Shown here piece after piece: positions 50,054 to 61,813 of a DNA stretch of 64,000 bases. This DNA comes from Cucumis sativus. Lineage: Eukaryota > Streptophyta > Magnoliopsida > Cucurbitales > Cucurbitaceae. The position numbers were made by a program, and so were the translations under genes. How positions within the stretch are numbered: the first letter of the stretch is position 1; each line of letters starts with the position of its first letter. Below the pieces are notes generated by a model. It searched no databases and was not told where the DNA came from. It worked only from the letters and a program-made list of their open reading frames with translations. Location of the stretch: the NCBI RefSeq assembly GCF_000004075.3, contig NC_026656.2, forward strand, positions 18,672,607-18,736,606, written 5' to 3'.

Positions 50054-51803
50054 TTTCTTGATCCAATATGAGTATGAAGATTGTATCTCAAATTCAAACC
50101 TAACGTCAATTATTTATATTAACACTTTTACATATTTGGTATTAACAATACACCTAAGATATCACAATTTCAACCTTTAATTCAATTTATAATTACCATA
50201 ACTATTTGTATGTCTTACTATATTTGTATAATTGCATTTATTTGTTCAAATATAATAAGGTATAATAAAGGTGTTCATAATTCATATATGTAAAGCATAA
50301 CGTATGATATTAATACTATACAAAAACACTTATGCAAAATTTGGAAGATAAGTTCAAAATGATATTATTAGCAAAAGAAAAGGAATAGATAGGGAAGAAA
50401 AATGATTAGTTTGAGGCTCCAAGAATCACTTTAATTGGTATCTCGTGCTTTGTGTAAACAATACACAAAATTTCATAAGAGAGAAAAAAAAAAAAATGCT
50501 AACTGCTCTCATTATGTTTTTATTATTATTTTCTCCCTTCACTTTCTCATCATTTCTATTTATTTAAATATTAAATCATACTCTCACTTTGAGTTTAGTG
50601 CAATTTTGTCTTTGTTTTTGGTAGCAACAGTTAACAAAAAAAAAAAACGACTATTACATACTTTTAACCAAAATACGTTTAGAGTTTCAATAGATATAAA
50701 TTTAAAAAGTTTAGGACATAGTATAAATGATTCAAGATTCAACGTATTACACGTATGGAAAGGTTAGAATTTTAATCTTTTATTTTGAATTTGTAGTATT
50801 TATATAAATTGATAAATTTATAAGAAGTAAATTAAGTTTCATTTTTTTTCATCACTGCTTAATTTTAAACTTTCATTTTAGAATTGTTTTTAATTCATTA
50901 AGGGAGATGCCAACGTCAATGAATGAATTGAGTATTGAATAAAAAATTAAGATCGATAGTGTAAATGTTGAAGTCTAATAATCAATTTGAAACAAAAATC
51001 AAATATGATAGGTGAAAAAGAAATATATTTGAGTTAGTAGAAACTTAGATCCAAACTCCTACAGAGTAAAAAGGAACTTTCTTTTCAAAATTTACTTTTA
51101 TATCTGTTAGATTCTAATTTTATTAATGTAAAGGATATTTGATATATAGTTACCAAAACTGATCCAATTAGTTCTAAATGTAATGTTCAAATCTGCTACC
51201 TCCTTTGTGGTTAAGAATGCATGCCAATGTAAAATGATAGTAATTACAAAACATCTAACATTCTATTTAGATCAAACAGAGGAATGACTAACGTGTGAAC
51301 ATGAAAACTATGGAATTTTCTTGGTCCAAGTAATGAAAACAACAATGTGTTGCATGTGGTGATTTTGACCTATGCACTCCAAAAGAATAGAACAAAGATC
51401 ATAGAAATTGGGATTTGGAAACAGCAAACAACAAAATATGTACATTTTTGGGCAATGGAAACCCCAAAAGTTAGTCAGCATTACATTAAACAAAGCCTTA
51501 GAAAAGCAAGTCATTTGGGGCATTTCTCTCTCATAGGTCTCTAATATTTGCAGTTTACACATATCTACATCACAACTTACAAGTAACATCGTCACTAAAA
51601 CAAGATATTACTCTATTAACTACTACGATAGGATCGTGCTGACACCCCCCTTCTAATCCCGACCAGAAAGACAAAAACCATTTGCGATCGATCGATACAT
51701 ATGTTACAGATAGAATCGAAACATTTTTTTTCTTTTTGATTCAGCTGAATTATCTGTTAGCATGGGAATCAACTTAATGGATTCGCCAGTTTCTCTACTC
51801 TTC
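50054..51803. other. Intergenic region
   Basis: Promoter of the SPPPP gene, then AT-rich DNA without a recognised gene, then (about 51580-51803) the likely 3' untranslated part of the AFR transcript. Confidence 0.55.
50111..50118 (-). promoter_or_regulatory. TATA box of the SPPPP-repeat gene
   Basis: TATAAATA on the minus strand, about 58 bases before the start codon at 50053, giving a leader of about 30 bases. This position supports the reading that 49769-50053 is a real gene. Confidence 0.55.
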
Positions 51804-54037
51804 TCATTTGCACACTGTCTTCAGCCTCTTTGCAGCCTTCACAAAACCCATTATGACCTGCAACTCATCCAGTTGCTACACAACCAGAAAAGAAAGAAAT
51901 GATCTTACAATAAGTCAAAACAATTATTCTATGCAACATGGAAGAACAGTTTTCTATGTAAGGGGAAAAACTCCAACTACCTGTGACATGAAATGCCTCT
52001 GAACTAGGTCTACCAATTGCTCTTTTGACGGGTTTGGAATGGCATCTACCTGCACAAATCCACGGATTTCCAGGTAAAGTCCATTGATTTTTAGGTAACG
52101 AAAGAAACTTCATAACAAACAAGGCATCGGCATTCGAAACTTACCAGATTAAAGTGTCGCCAATATCTCCACAGTGCAGCCATCTCCAATTTACTAAGGT
52201 CAACCTTCTACACGGGAGGCGACAATACAAGGGGGAATTAGTTTAAATTGCAAGGCAATTGTACACATTTTGCAATACACAACATTAAACGAATATACCG
52301 TGGATCCTTGAGGTGCAGAAACTGAGCTCTTTGACTGTGAGTCACAGGAAAGAGATCTACTCATTGTCTTGTGAGATGATCCAGATGATTTGTGTAACTT
52401 ATGCCTTGATTTGTGGGATTTTTGGGCGTCATCAGATGCTGAGAATCAAGAACAGTTGAAAATGTTATCATGAATGAGTGACAGGGGTCAGAAAAAAGAT
52501 AAAAGAAAATGTGGAGAAGAACAATTCAAGAAGAGGAAAAGTAAAAAGTGAATTCACAAAGGATCCTATGCTGCGGTCAACACTATCTAGAACCAACAAA
52601 CACTCGACCAAGATTATTAAGTTATCCCTACTGCTGCTCCACCACTGCTAATTTTCAAAGAACTTGCAACTTATTTTCATTTTCAAGAATTGCAGTGAAG
52701 ATATTTGTGAGGGTTAGGGTTCTTCCGCACTAGAAATCACTGTAGATACCAGACCTAAAACTTGTTTCTGCCGATATATGGTTCAAAAAAGCATAAATAT
52801 ACGGCTGTGGTTCAGAAAAAGAGGCAGAGCTATACGATTTTACTTGCAACAAGTTATCAAGAGAAAAATCAGGACATGAATCCAAAGACAACCAGACAAA
52901 GATAGACAACAGTTATGGGATAAACTCAATTCTATTCTAAGACAGCTAATAAAATTAGAAAAAGAAGAATGATTGAGCTGAGACATTGAATTGGATCATT
53001 AGCTGCGAGACCCACCCATATCAATTCTATTCCATTGCAAGTTCTCAAATTCGAGATCATCGTCTTCCTCATTACCCGTCGGAGCCTCGATCACACTAAG
53101 CGCATTCCGCTGTAGTTTCACCTCTATACCATTTGTTAGAACCTGCAAGTAATCCCCATTCCAAGTCACATCCAGGAAAAATGAATCAAAACCAAAAAAC
53201 CTAATTCCTAATAATCGAGAAAGAAATGAGCATCCAATAACACACCGAAATCACAACTTAAATGAAGCAGAAAAAAAAGGGAAAATTTCAACTCCAATTC
53301 AAGTGATAAAAAAACCCATCATAATTTCATCTAATACGTTGAATTAGGCCAAACAAGAGCAAAGAAAATAAAACAATCCTGCCCAGAAAACGGCCGAGGT
53401 ATTAAGAAAATGGGTATCAAATTCATTGTAGATTTGGGAAAACTGATATAATCATGAGATCCAATGATTAAACGAACATGCAATAGAGAATAATATAGAT
53501 AGAAATTGAAGATGCCATCCCAAAAAACCAGTTCTCTATTAAATCCAAATTACAGTAAAGAAAACCCTGTATTCTGAGTTAATAACAACGAGTAAAGCAA
53601 AAATACTCAAATCCAGAATTGGCTGATACGCGATCTAAGATCTAATATACAAAATTGAACTAAAAAAAAAAAAGGGAAATTGAACAGACATTGATAAGAA
53701 AACATGAAATGAATCCTCACATTATAACCCAGACTGAGAATCCAAAGAAATTCAATGTCTGTTAAAAACCCCATTTCTAAAAAAACCCAACTCGAGTAAA
53801 AAAAAAAAAAACAAAAAACAAAAAAAGAGAAATCACCAGCCAATGCCACCCGCCAAGCCCAACGGCTTTCTTAACAACGCCTTGAAGTCCAACAAGGACG
53901 GATTTGGTACGATTGTTTCCAGTAACAACGACCTTTGTATGGCGAGGAAGCACGGAAAGCTCTTCCTCACTACTATCCCCACAGCTCTGCAAATGGGAGA
54001 ACCCGCCATTGATAGAACTCTCCACAGCTTCAATCAT
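51804..54037 (-). CDS. AFR1: SAP30 function-related protein (histone deacetylase corepressor subunit)
   Basis: Six exons on the minus strand (54037-53837, 53142-53016, 52438-52299, 52207-52145, 52049-51981, 51875-51804) give 223 residues with closed phases. The open frame extends two codons upstream but begins there with TTG, so the ATG at 54037 is used. The N-terminal block HTKVVVTGNNRTKSVLVGLQ and the C-terminal Sin3-binding block (DLSKLEMAALWRYWRHFNL through FMSQQLDELQVI) match plant SAP30-like proteins. In Arabidopsis AFR1/AFR2 join HDA-Sin3 complexes in the nucleus and restrain FT and flowering. A Ser/His/Lys-rich linker lies between. AFR1 and AFR2 are duplicates, so the symbol denotes the pair. 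Leader DNA has a GAA/CTT repeat at about 54219-54256. Confidence 0.94.
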
Positions 54038-55689
54038 TTCCAAATGAAATGGGGTTATTCAGATAAAACGAGGGAACAAAGAAGATTCAGAAAAGGAAAT
54101 GGAAAATAAGAAATGGGAAATAATACGTAGATAAAAGGGCATGCAATGGGGAAAGCAAGAAGGGGAGAGGAAGAAAAAAAAACAGAGAGAGATTACGGTT
54201 TAGGAGTGAAAGCAGAGAGAAGAAGAAGAAGAAGAAGAGGAAGAAGAAGAAGAAGAATGGAGGAAAAAGACAGATATTGTTTGAGTGGGTGGTGGTGTTG
54301 CTATGAATCCCGACGACCGGTGACGGACAAATAAGAAGATGACACGTAAGAGAGAGGTATCGATAATCATGCACTTGGTGGGGGAGCGGGTTTGCGGCAT
54401 GATGCTCCCAATACCACCGGTGGTTTCAATTTCTGCTTCCCCAACAACGCCTCCTTTCCTTTCTTTTCCGGAGTTGACTTGTTGACCTTTGCTGTAACCC
54501 ACTACTTCACTTAACTTAATCCCCCCCCCCACCTCCATTTACCAAATTACCCCTACTCTCTTCCTATCTCCTTTCTTTTCATTTTCTATTTATATACATA
54601 TATTTGTTTTAGAGGAGAAAACTTTGAGTTCCAATTATTGTGTGTATATGAAACAGTTATTCATCATCATTCTAGTTGAATAATCAATGTAAATAAATAA
54701 TTGAACAAACCTAATGTAAAAAGTAAAAATAATCCAACTATCTTTATTCTCTAACCAAATTTACCGCCACATCCATAACTCCTCTTCTATCCACCTTTTC
54801 ATAATATCTTACATCAATTTCCTCCCAAATCTCACTCATATAGCTAACAAAACTTTTTATCTTTTCAATTCTTTTAAATATACCAAATTAAATAAATAAC
54901 CAACTATAACTATCATTCTAAATTTACAAATTTTCCTACACTTTTTTTCATTTCAAATCATTTTTCTTTATATGTTTTACATTCATTTCTAAAATAGGTT
55001 TTGTGTAGTACAAAATATCTCAAATCATCCATTAACTTAAAACCAACATTTATTCTGATACCGAATAAAATTTTGATTTTATATCATCAAAGTTACTTAA
55101 TTACTAGCAAATCCTCGTTTAAACGGTGTTCTTGAAATTTAAAGGGTTTTTTTTTGTAAAAATAGCAAAAAAAAAAAATTATGATAATAGAACTGTTGTC
55201 ACAATATTTAACAAATTAAAAAATGACGACACTCTAATAGCTTTATTATTACCATTCGATAATCCTATGAATATCGTTTAATACTACTAATTTTGTCATA
55301 TTTGCAATATACAAAAAATTTGTCATTTAATGTAATTTTTCATTTTATATTATATTGGTGACATCAATAGATAGTAATAAAGTTAATTTCTATTATTAAT
55401 ATAATCGAAAGTTTTGTTATAATTTATAGATATTTTAATTTATTTTGTTTATTTATTAAAATGTCATTTTTAACTAAATAAATTAAAAAAAAAAAGAATA
55501 AAATTTCATATTTAACCTCAAAGGTTATAAAGCTGGAGAATGGAGCGTTGAAAGTCGGAAGGTGGGCTGTTTTGTAATTTCAATGTAAAACATTAAAATT
55601 AAAAAGGGAAATAAAATTGGTAAATAAGGAAGAAGAAGAAACGTAACGGCAAAATCCGGATTTTTCTTTGTGTTCAAATGAATTATAAT

Positions 55690-55827
55690 TTTATTTTTGT
55701 GCGTCTTTTAAAACGCGGGCACCACATCTCTACCTGCCGTCGGTGTTGTCGTATATCTCCCCCTGCTCTCTCTCCCACACCCAATAAATACTCCCCCTAC
55801 ATAAATCCTTTGAGAACTCAAACCCTA
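55690..55827 (+). promoter_or_regulatory. Promoter-like stretch with telo-box, no gene found
   Basis: GC-richer sequence with a TC-rich block, an ATAAATA box and a telo-box (AAACCCTAAA) near 55819-55827, an arrangement typical of promoters and leaders of highly expressed plant genes. No open frame with known similarity follows within 1 kb. It may drive a noncoding transcript or be a relic. Confidence 0.3.
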
Positions 55828-56037
55828 AAACTTAATTTTTCCCCTTTGTCTTATTGACTTATAATTTCTCAGCATTGAGGGATTAATTAAGTCCAGTAAT
55901 TTAAAAAAATAAAAAAAAAGAGGGTTTATTAGGGTTATTAAATTAATTTTCCCGCCATAAGGGGGGAAAGGAGAAGCGTAGGATGGGATTCTCCCGCGCA
56001 AAGGGATCCAAGGGTGAGAAAGAAAGAAAGAAAAGAA

Positions 56038-56057
56038 GGGAGGGAGGGAAGGAGGGG
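56038..56057 (+). other. Potential G-quadruplex tract
   Basis: Four G runs (56038-56040, 56042-56044, 56046-56048, 56054-56057) separated by 1, 1 and 5 bases satisfy the canonical quadruplex pattern, at the end of a long purine tract starting near 56018. Confidence 0.5.
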
Positions 56058-57267
56058 ACGTGGATAAAGGTAAGGCAAGGCAAGGCATGTTTTCACAAAA
56101 AGCATGTGTAATGATGATAAAGTGTAAAAGAAGGGAATAAGGCTTTTAAAAACGGCGTCGTAAAAGGAGACCCTGACTCTGACCCCATGAATGTGAAAGT
56201 AACGTTACTACTCCTCTTTTTTTCTTTTTTCTTTTTTCTTTTTTATTTATTTCCTTTTCTTTTTTCGTAATTCATTTAAATATTTATATTCCCATCCTTC
56301 CTTCCGTACAGCGAAGTTTCCATGCTTGTGATGTGTGAACCCAAAAATTAAATTAGTTAATAATTAACAATAAATAAAAAGCTGATAATTTTCTTTTTGT
56401 CTCATTTTAGATCTTTGTAAAATATTTTTAACCCTCTAATCAAACTATTAATTTTCCCTCTAAATCTTTCTTTCTCTCTCACGCTTTATTTTTCTTTTTT
56501 TTCATTCTTCAGCTTTCCAATCTTATGTTGACTGTTGTAATACTGTAATATTAATTTGGCTGGATTAACATACACTTCTGTTCATTCCAAAATAATTTTG
56601 GTTAACTAAATTTAACGTCCTATTAAAAATAAAACAATTAAATGTAGAAAAGTGTTGTCCCTAAAGTGAAATGAGATTTGAAGAACACGTATAAGATTGA
56701 TGGTGAGGTTGGTAATAGAAAAACAGTGGTATTTGTTTTCATAGTCCAATAGTTAGTTAGTATGAGAATTTAAACTACATTGGATTTGAATGTATTACTT
56801 TAAATGTTTAAATTGATATGAGACAAAAATTAAAATATTTGAAAGGCAATGTTACTATTTTAGTCCGTGGTATAATGGTTGGTCATCTCTTTCTTGTTTG
56901 GGATATTTTGGAAAATAAAAGCTCTCCTTGTGAAAAGTGCAATCCTATCCTCCTATTGTGTTCTTAGCAATTCAGTCACGTGAGTTCCGATTACATAGTT
57001 AATGTGAAATTCAAATTTGATATCCAATAATGAAATTAAATTTAAAATATTTGATGATATAAATTTAGGAGAGATGTGTTTTGAATTTGAAATTTGAAAA
57101 AGGAAAGAAAAGAAGAAGTATGAATTGGGGAATTGGCAATGGACCCAATGGCTCACTCCAACAGTTAGTTTTTCTCACACTTCACGAGACAAACGAAACA
57201 TAACCCTATAAGTTTATCTAATAAAAGTTTAAGAGAGATAAATAAAATGATTGGTCATCCCGTTGTC

Positions 57268-57560
57268 CACGTGTCACTGTACCCCTGCAAAGGCAGTAAA
57301 GATAAATTATAATTGCCCTGACCTCTACCCCCTGCCCGTTCTGCCCCCACCCCTTAACAAATATATATAAATTATTAAATAACAACAACTCTTATTTCCT
57401 TAATTATTTAAGCATTTCCCCTTTTCCTTTACCCCATTCTCTTTTTCTTCATCATCATCCCAAAAATCACACACTTTTGCCCAAACAAACAAATAAATAA
57501 ACTCATCATTCTTCAATTTTAAGTGTTGTATTCTTTTTTTATATAATTGAGTTCCCATTA
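57268..57560 (+). promoter_or_regulatory. Promoter-like stretch with G-box and TATA-like element
   Basis: CCACGTGTCA (G-box/ABRE context) near 57268-57277, a TATATATAAATTA stretch near 57361-57373 and then about 170 bases of C/A- and TC-rich leader-like sequence. A short open frame follows (from about 57586), but its sequence looks like translated AT-rich DNA, not a protein. If this is a promoter, its transcript is probably noncoding. Confidence 0.3.
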
Positions 57561-58542
57561 GAGCTCTCGGCTTTGGGTGTGGAGAATGAGAATGGAGCCT
57601 TTAGTTTAGTACATTTTTTTAGTATTCTTGTATTTAGTGGTTTACTATACTCTCTGTTTTTTATTCAAAAATATTATCGTTGGTGGGTTGGTTTCAAACG
57701 TTCGAACATATATTTTTTATTATGGAAATCATGTCAAATAAATTATAAACTTCAAACCTTTAATGTTTACGACGTTTAAATTAATACAATTAAATTGTGG
57801 TAAAAGTTGGGTGTGAATTGGTTTTTTTGTAAGCTAACTATTTGTGAAGTTTTAAGATAGGTTTGTTTTATTAATTTTAGTTAAATTTGAACAAACAGTT
57901 TTAGTCAGTAGCATTAAACAAAAACATGTGAGTTTTGCACTGTGATTTGTTTGAAATCTATGAATTAAAAGAGTTGTTTTTATCGTTTATTGTTTACAGT
58001 ATAGAAGGACAATAATTTGTAAGGAAAAAAAAGAAAAAGAAGGGAAGAAGAAAAGGGACATAAAAGTGATACAAAGGACAGTGGTGTGTATACATACATA
58101 CATATATGATATGATGATATAACATATGGTTTTGGATTAGTCCAAAAGGAGAAAATAAAGTCACGCTGTTGAACGGAATCCAATGTCTTTTTTCAAACTT
58201 TTAAATTCCATTCATCAAATTTATTAATAATGTTTATTTCCACATATTATAAATCATTGCTTGAGAACCGACTGAGTAAATTTAATTGATTATTGGTTTA
58301 ATGTATAATCCAACTTTAGACTTTTTTTAAAAAAAAATTATTCTAAATAATACATACATGAGTGAGATGTGAGATGAGAAAATTGAACTCAACCTTTATT
58401 GAAGATGACATTCACATACACACTTTAGGTCAAATACAATACAATAATTTGGTCTATAAAAAGAAAAGAAGAAGAGAATTTCGTGCAATGACTTTGTAAA
58501 AGAAAATAATAATAAAAAGAAGAAAAAAGAAAAAAGGTGTTA

Positions 58543-58575
58543 TGGGCTTCCGCATGTTTGGGCTGGGCCGGCCCA
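58543..58575. promoter_or_regulatory. Dense Site II cluster
   Basis: TGGGCT at 58543-58548 and 58559-58564, TGGGCC at 58564-58569 and the reverse GGCCCA at 58570-58575: four motifs in 33 bases, at the edge of a roughly 100-base GC-rich island ending near 58640. See the matching finding for the alternative reading as a terminal exon. Confidence 0.4.
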
Positions 58576-59643
58576 CTGGAATTCGGTCCGTGCAATCATG
58601 AAGTAGCGTCGGTTCGCGTCCTTCAACTTGCTGCATAAATTTCCATATAAAAACATTATGATTATAGAATTTCCGGAAGTATATATATTTTATATTTTCA
58701 TTATTAACAATAAGTCTCATTAAATTGTTCCACTTACTTAATAAGTAAGTATTCATTATTTTAAAATTATAATGTTTAGTTATTTAGCTCTTACATAGAT
58801 TCTATTATCCTTTATTGTTCAACTAAAAAAGAGTAGGAAGAAAATAACAACAATAATAATTAATCTACCAGATACCATTTTTCTTTTTAACATGTAAAAA
58901 CAAGCCATTTATCTCTAGAAGCTTATGAAGGTAAAAGTAGAAGCACAAATTTTTAAAAAATCGACAATGTTAACATATTCCTTCTTATTAAACTTAAATT
59001 AAGATTTTTAAAACAAGAAGAAAAAAAATAGAGCAATGAAATAAATTAATAAAACACAACAGTAAATTAACTACAAGTTGTGAATCTAAAAATCGGTATT
59101 TTCTTTAAGTTTATTAAATACATATTAAGAGTAAGATTTATAATACATTCAATGGTGCAAAAGTGAAATTGGCAGAATACTAAATCAAGACATTTGATCA
59201 CAAATTTACACAATCAAAGTGGATTTCAAGATTCTAAAAAACACTTAAAAAGGAAAAGTGTGTATATATATATATATATACACAATGGTGGGTTGGGTAC
59301 TCAAAAGTGAACAACCTCTCTACAGTTACATTGACTTCAGTCAGTTAACAAATGAAGTCAAGTCGAACACTTAGATAATAACAATAAAAAAGGTTATGTC
59401 TTCTAAGAAATAAGTCATATCAACTACAAGACATCTCATCTCTAGAGCCCCTGTTCTACATTTACTCTATACATGCAAAAACCGACGAGAACTTAATCAA
59501 ACAGGATAATTTGAATTTTAGTAGTAGTCTGCTCAAAGCCATCGTTACTCTATTGCCATTATTAACTTGCTTCTAACTGCCCTGTGCTAAAGTACCAAAC
59601 GTGTGAGATAATGCTAAGTGTAAGGAGACGATTGAGGAGAGAT

Positions 59644-61813
59644 CTAAAATGGAAAGAAGCAAAGATACTTTTTCTGAATCTTCTTCATTCTCCCAACTGC
59701 CTTCTTCTTTTTCTTCTTACCTCCATCCACAGCTGTTTCTTGACCGCTTGAGACCATCTTCTTGTTGTGGGAACTTGATGCTCCTTGCAATTTGTAGCAT
59801 TTTTTCTCACTTTGGCTTGGAAGTTTCAACTCTGGTTCTAGGCGCCCTGAACTGGACTCTGTAGAATCGGTTTTGAGATTTTCTGTTGTTGGCGAGTGGC
59901 TTGATCTTTTGATGCTCACGAGAGATTCTGTGTACAAGAAGACTAGTTTAAAAGCAGGATATAAATACAGCATGAGGCGAAGTCGTGTAAACATCGTGAG
60001 CACACATTTTGTAATAGTGAATCTATGGTTGAAACTATCGGCAGATTTAGCATAGGCTTGAGGGCCCGATACCCCTCAACTTTAAGCTTTTTATATTGTA
60101 TACATATAAAAAGCTGAAATTGAAACATAGCAGAATCTTTTGTTCTGCCTTCAAATTCAAACTAGATTATTCTTGATTCATAGGAGTGCATTCAATGGAA
60201 GGATAAATAAATTGACAAACCTGAAGCCCCCTGATGCGCCACCTCCTTCTTTATTCTGAAGGGTGCAGAAGAACGGATGCAGGCAGCATGTCTTTGTGCC
60301 CTATCATGGTTAATGTCATGTTCTGCATCACATAGTACATCCATCACATCAAAGTCTTCATCCGATGACATGGTCAAGCAACTAGAATTTGGAGAACTCG
60401 ATGAAGAAGATGAAGGGACATCATTTAGTAAATCCAGCAACTCCAAGTAGTCGCCTTCAGAGATTGCATCCCTCTCAGGATGCACGTCTTCTAAATGAAG
60501 ATCCACAGGTTTTCCTGAAACTGCCAATTCTACCATCTTGTCATCTTCACTCATCTACAAAATATTATTTGTCATTAACTGAAAATAAAGACACCATTTG
60601 CAGCTCTGTACCAAGTAAGAAGGAAATAAGAAATAGATGGGAGAGATCGGTTTCCAGTCACAGTAAAAACAGGTAAAAAAGAGAGCACCAAATGGATATA
60701 CAAATCCAGTCTCATATCAACTTTTAGGAAGAGAAGCATGATTATCAGCATATATCAAAATACAGGGGGTATAATGACAACTACCTCAGACTTGCTTGTG
60801 GACCCATTTGCCATATTATTCGAAGTCGAACCATCTGAAACAACCAACTGATGATTTAAGTTGGGTTCTGAATTGAGAGTAATAGATAAGTCGATTTTCA
60901 GAGTGTTTTCATGGTTTTGAAATTGTTCATCTCCAAGAAAGATTTTGCAAAGTGAGATGGTTTCCTGCATGTTGCCCAACCAAACAAGCAATTGACTGAC
61001 AGGTTGGGTAGAAAAAAATTTGATGGGAAATGTCAGCTTTTAAACTTTCTGGCAAATAGATTGCAGGATATACCTTTTGCTTGCTATTTTCACTTAGGTC
61101 TGTCTGACTCATCCAGTACTTTTGCATAATCCAGGCTGTTTTACACTCGTAAGGTGCTTGGCCTTCATAATATTCATAAGTTGTTCTCCAGCCGGTGAAA
61201 GAAGAATCTGAAAACAGCTTCCAAGCTCCACTCTTCAGCTTCCAGGGACTAAAACTTGAGTCGGCATTCCCATGGGACACAACGTAAAACCAAACTCCAT
61301 CTGGACATAAAAAGCACCTTAAGCTTCATTGAAATTAAAACAAGCTCAACTTACATTACAAATTTATACTTGTCTGCTATAACACTGTTTCTTGTTCCAA
61401 AAAAGATTCTTTACTTTGACACAATGATTTGTGAAAGGACCCAATTTGGAAAAAAGAAGGAATTAAAATTGAAGTTGTCATATGATATAAACCAAAAATT
61501 ACAAAGTTTAACCCAAAGTACTTCAAGAGGCATAGACTCTTGAATAACAGCATCATATCCAATCATCTCAAAGCTGTATTTCTCAAGATAGCTCATGAAT
61601 CTAAAAACATGAATTCTTGTAAGTTGAGACAAGGAAAACATAATAAGTACCTGGTAACATTTTAGGGTTACACCCGTAAGGATTTATATCTAAAACATTT
61701 GCTGGTAAAGGGCCCCCCCTCGATATTCTCTTTAATTCTAAAAATGTCTCCTCGTCAGACGAAAATAAGTCAAGCATATGCATAGCCAGAGAGGGGACTG
61801 GTGAAGGACTCAT
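59644..61813 (-). CDS. Atypical NAC-domain-like protein
   Basis: Five coding exons on the minus strand (61813-61651, 61300-61074, 60964-60785, 60554-60221, 59927-59644) close in frame to 395 residues. The frame before 61813 begins at TTG; the first ATG is at 61813. Residues about 15-120 resemble a compressed NAC domain: a DEE...LKR...G.PLP...DINPY segment like subdomains A/B, GVWFYV near the start of C, and YYEGQAPYECKTAWIMQKYWM matching subdomain D. The WKATG block is replaced by GAWKLF. The middle is acidic and Ser-rich (a possible activation region), and the C-terminus has a lysine-rich run (GGKKKKKK) as a candidate nuclear signal. It is probably a transcription regulator; DNA binding is not assured. 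The leader probably extends to about 63120. Confidence 0.75.

Larger units (their letters stand above)
54038..59643. other. Gene-poor region with promoter-like islands
   Basis: Starts with the AFR leader (GAA/CTT repeat) and promoter. No coding gene with family support follows until the NAC-like gene's 3' end. Items of interest are a promoter-like stretch with a telo-box (55690-55827), a G-quadruplex-capable tract (56038-56057), a promoter-like stretch with a G-box and TATA-like sequence (57268-57400) followed by a transcribed-looking leader, and a GC-rich Site II island at 58543-58640. The portion 59280-59643 is probably NAC-like 3' UTR. Confidence 0.5.

Noticed and set aside
54087-54374. 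Open frames with long Phe/Ser or Arg runs over the AFR leader
   Set aside because: They are translations of the GAA/CTT repeat in the 5' leader.
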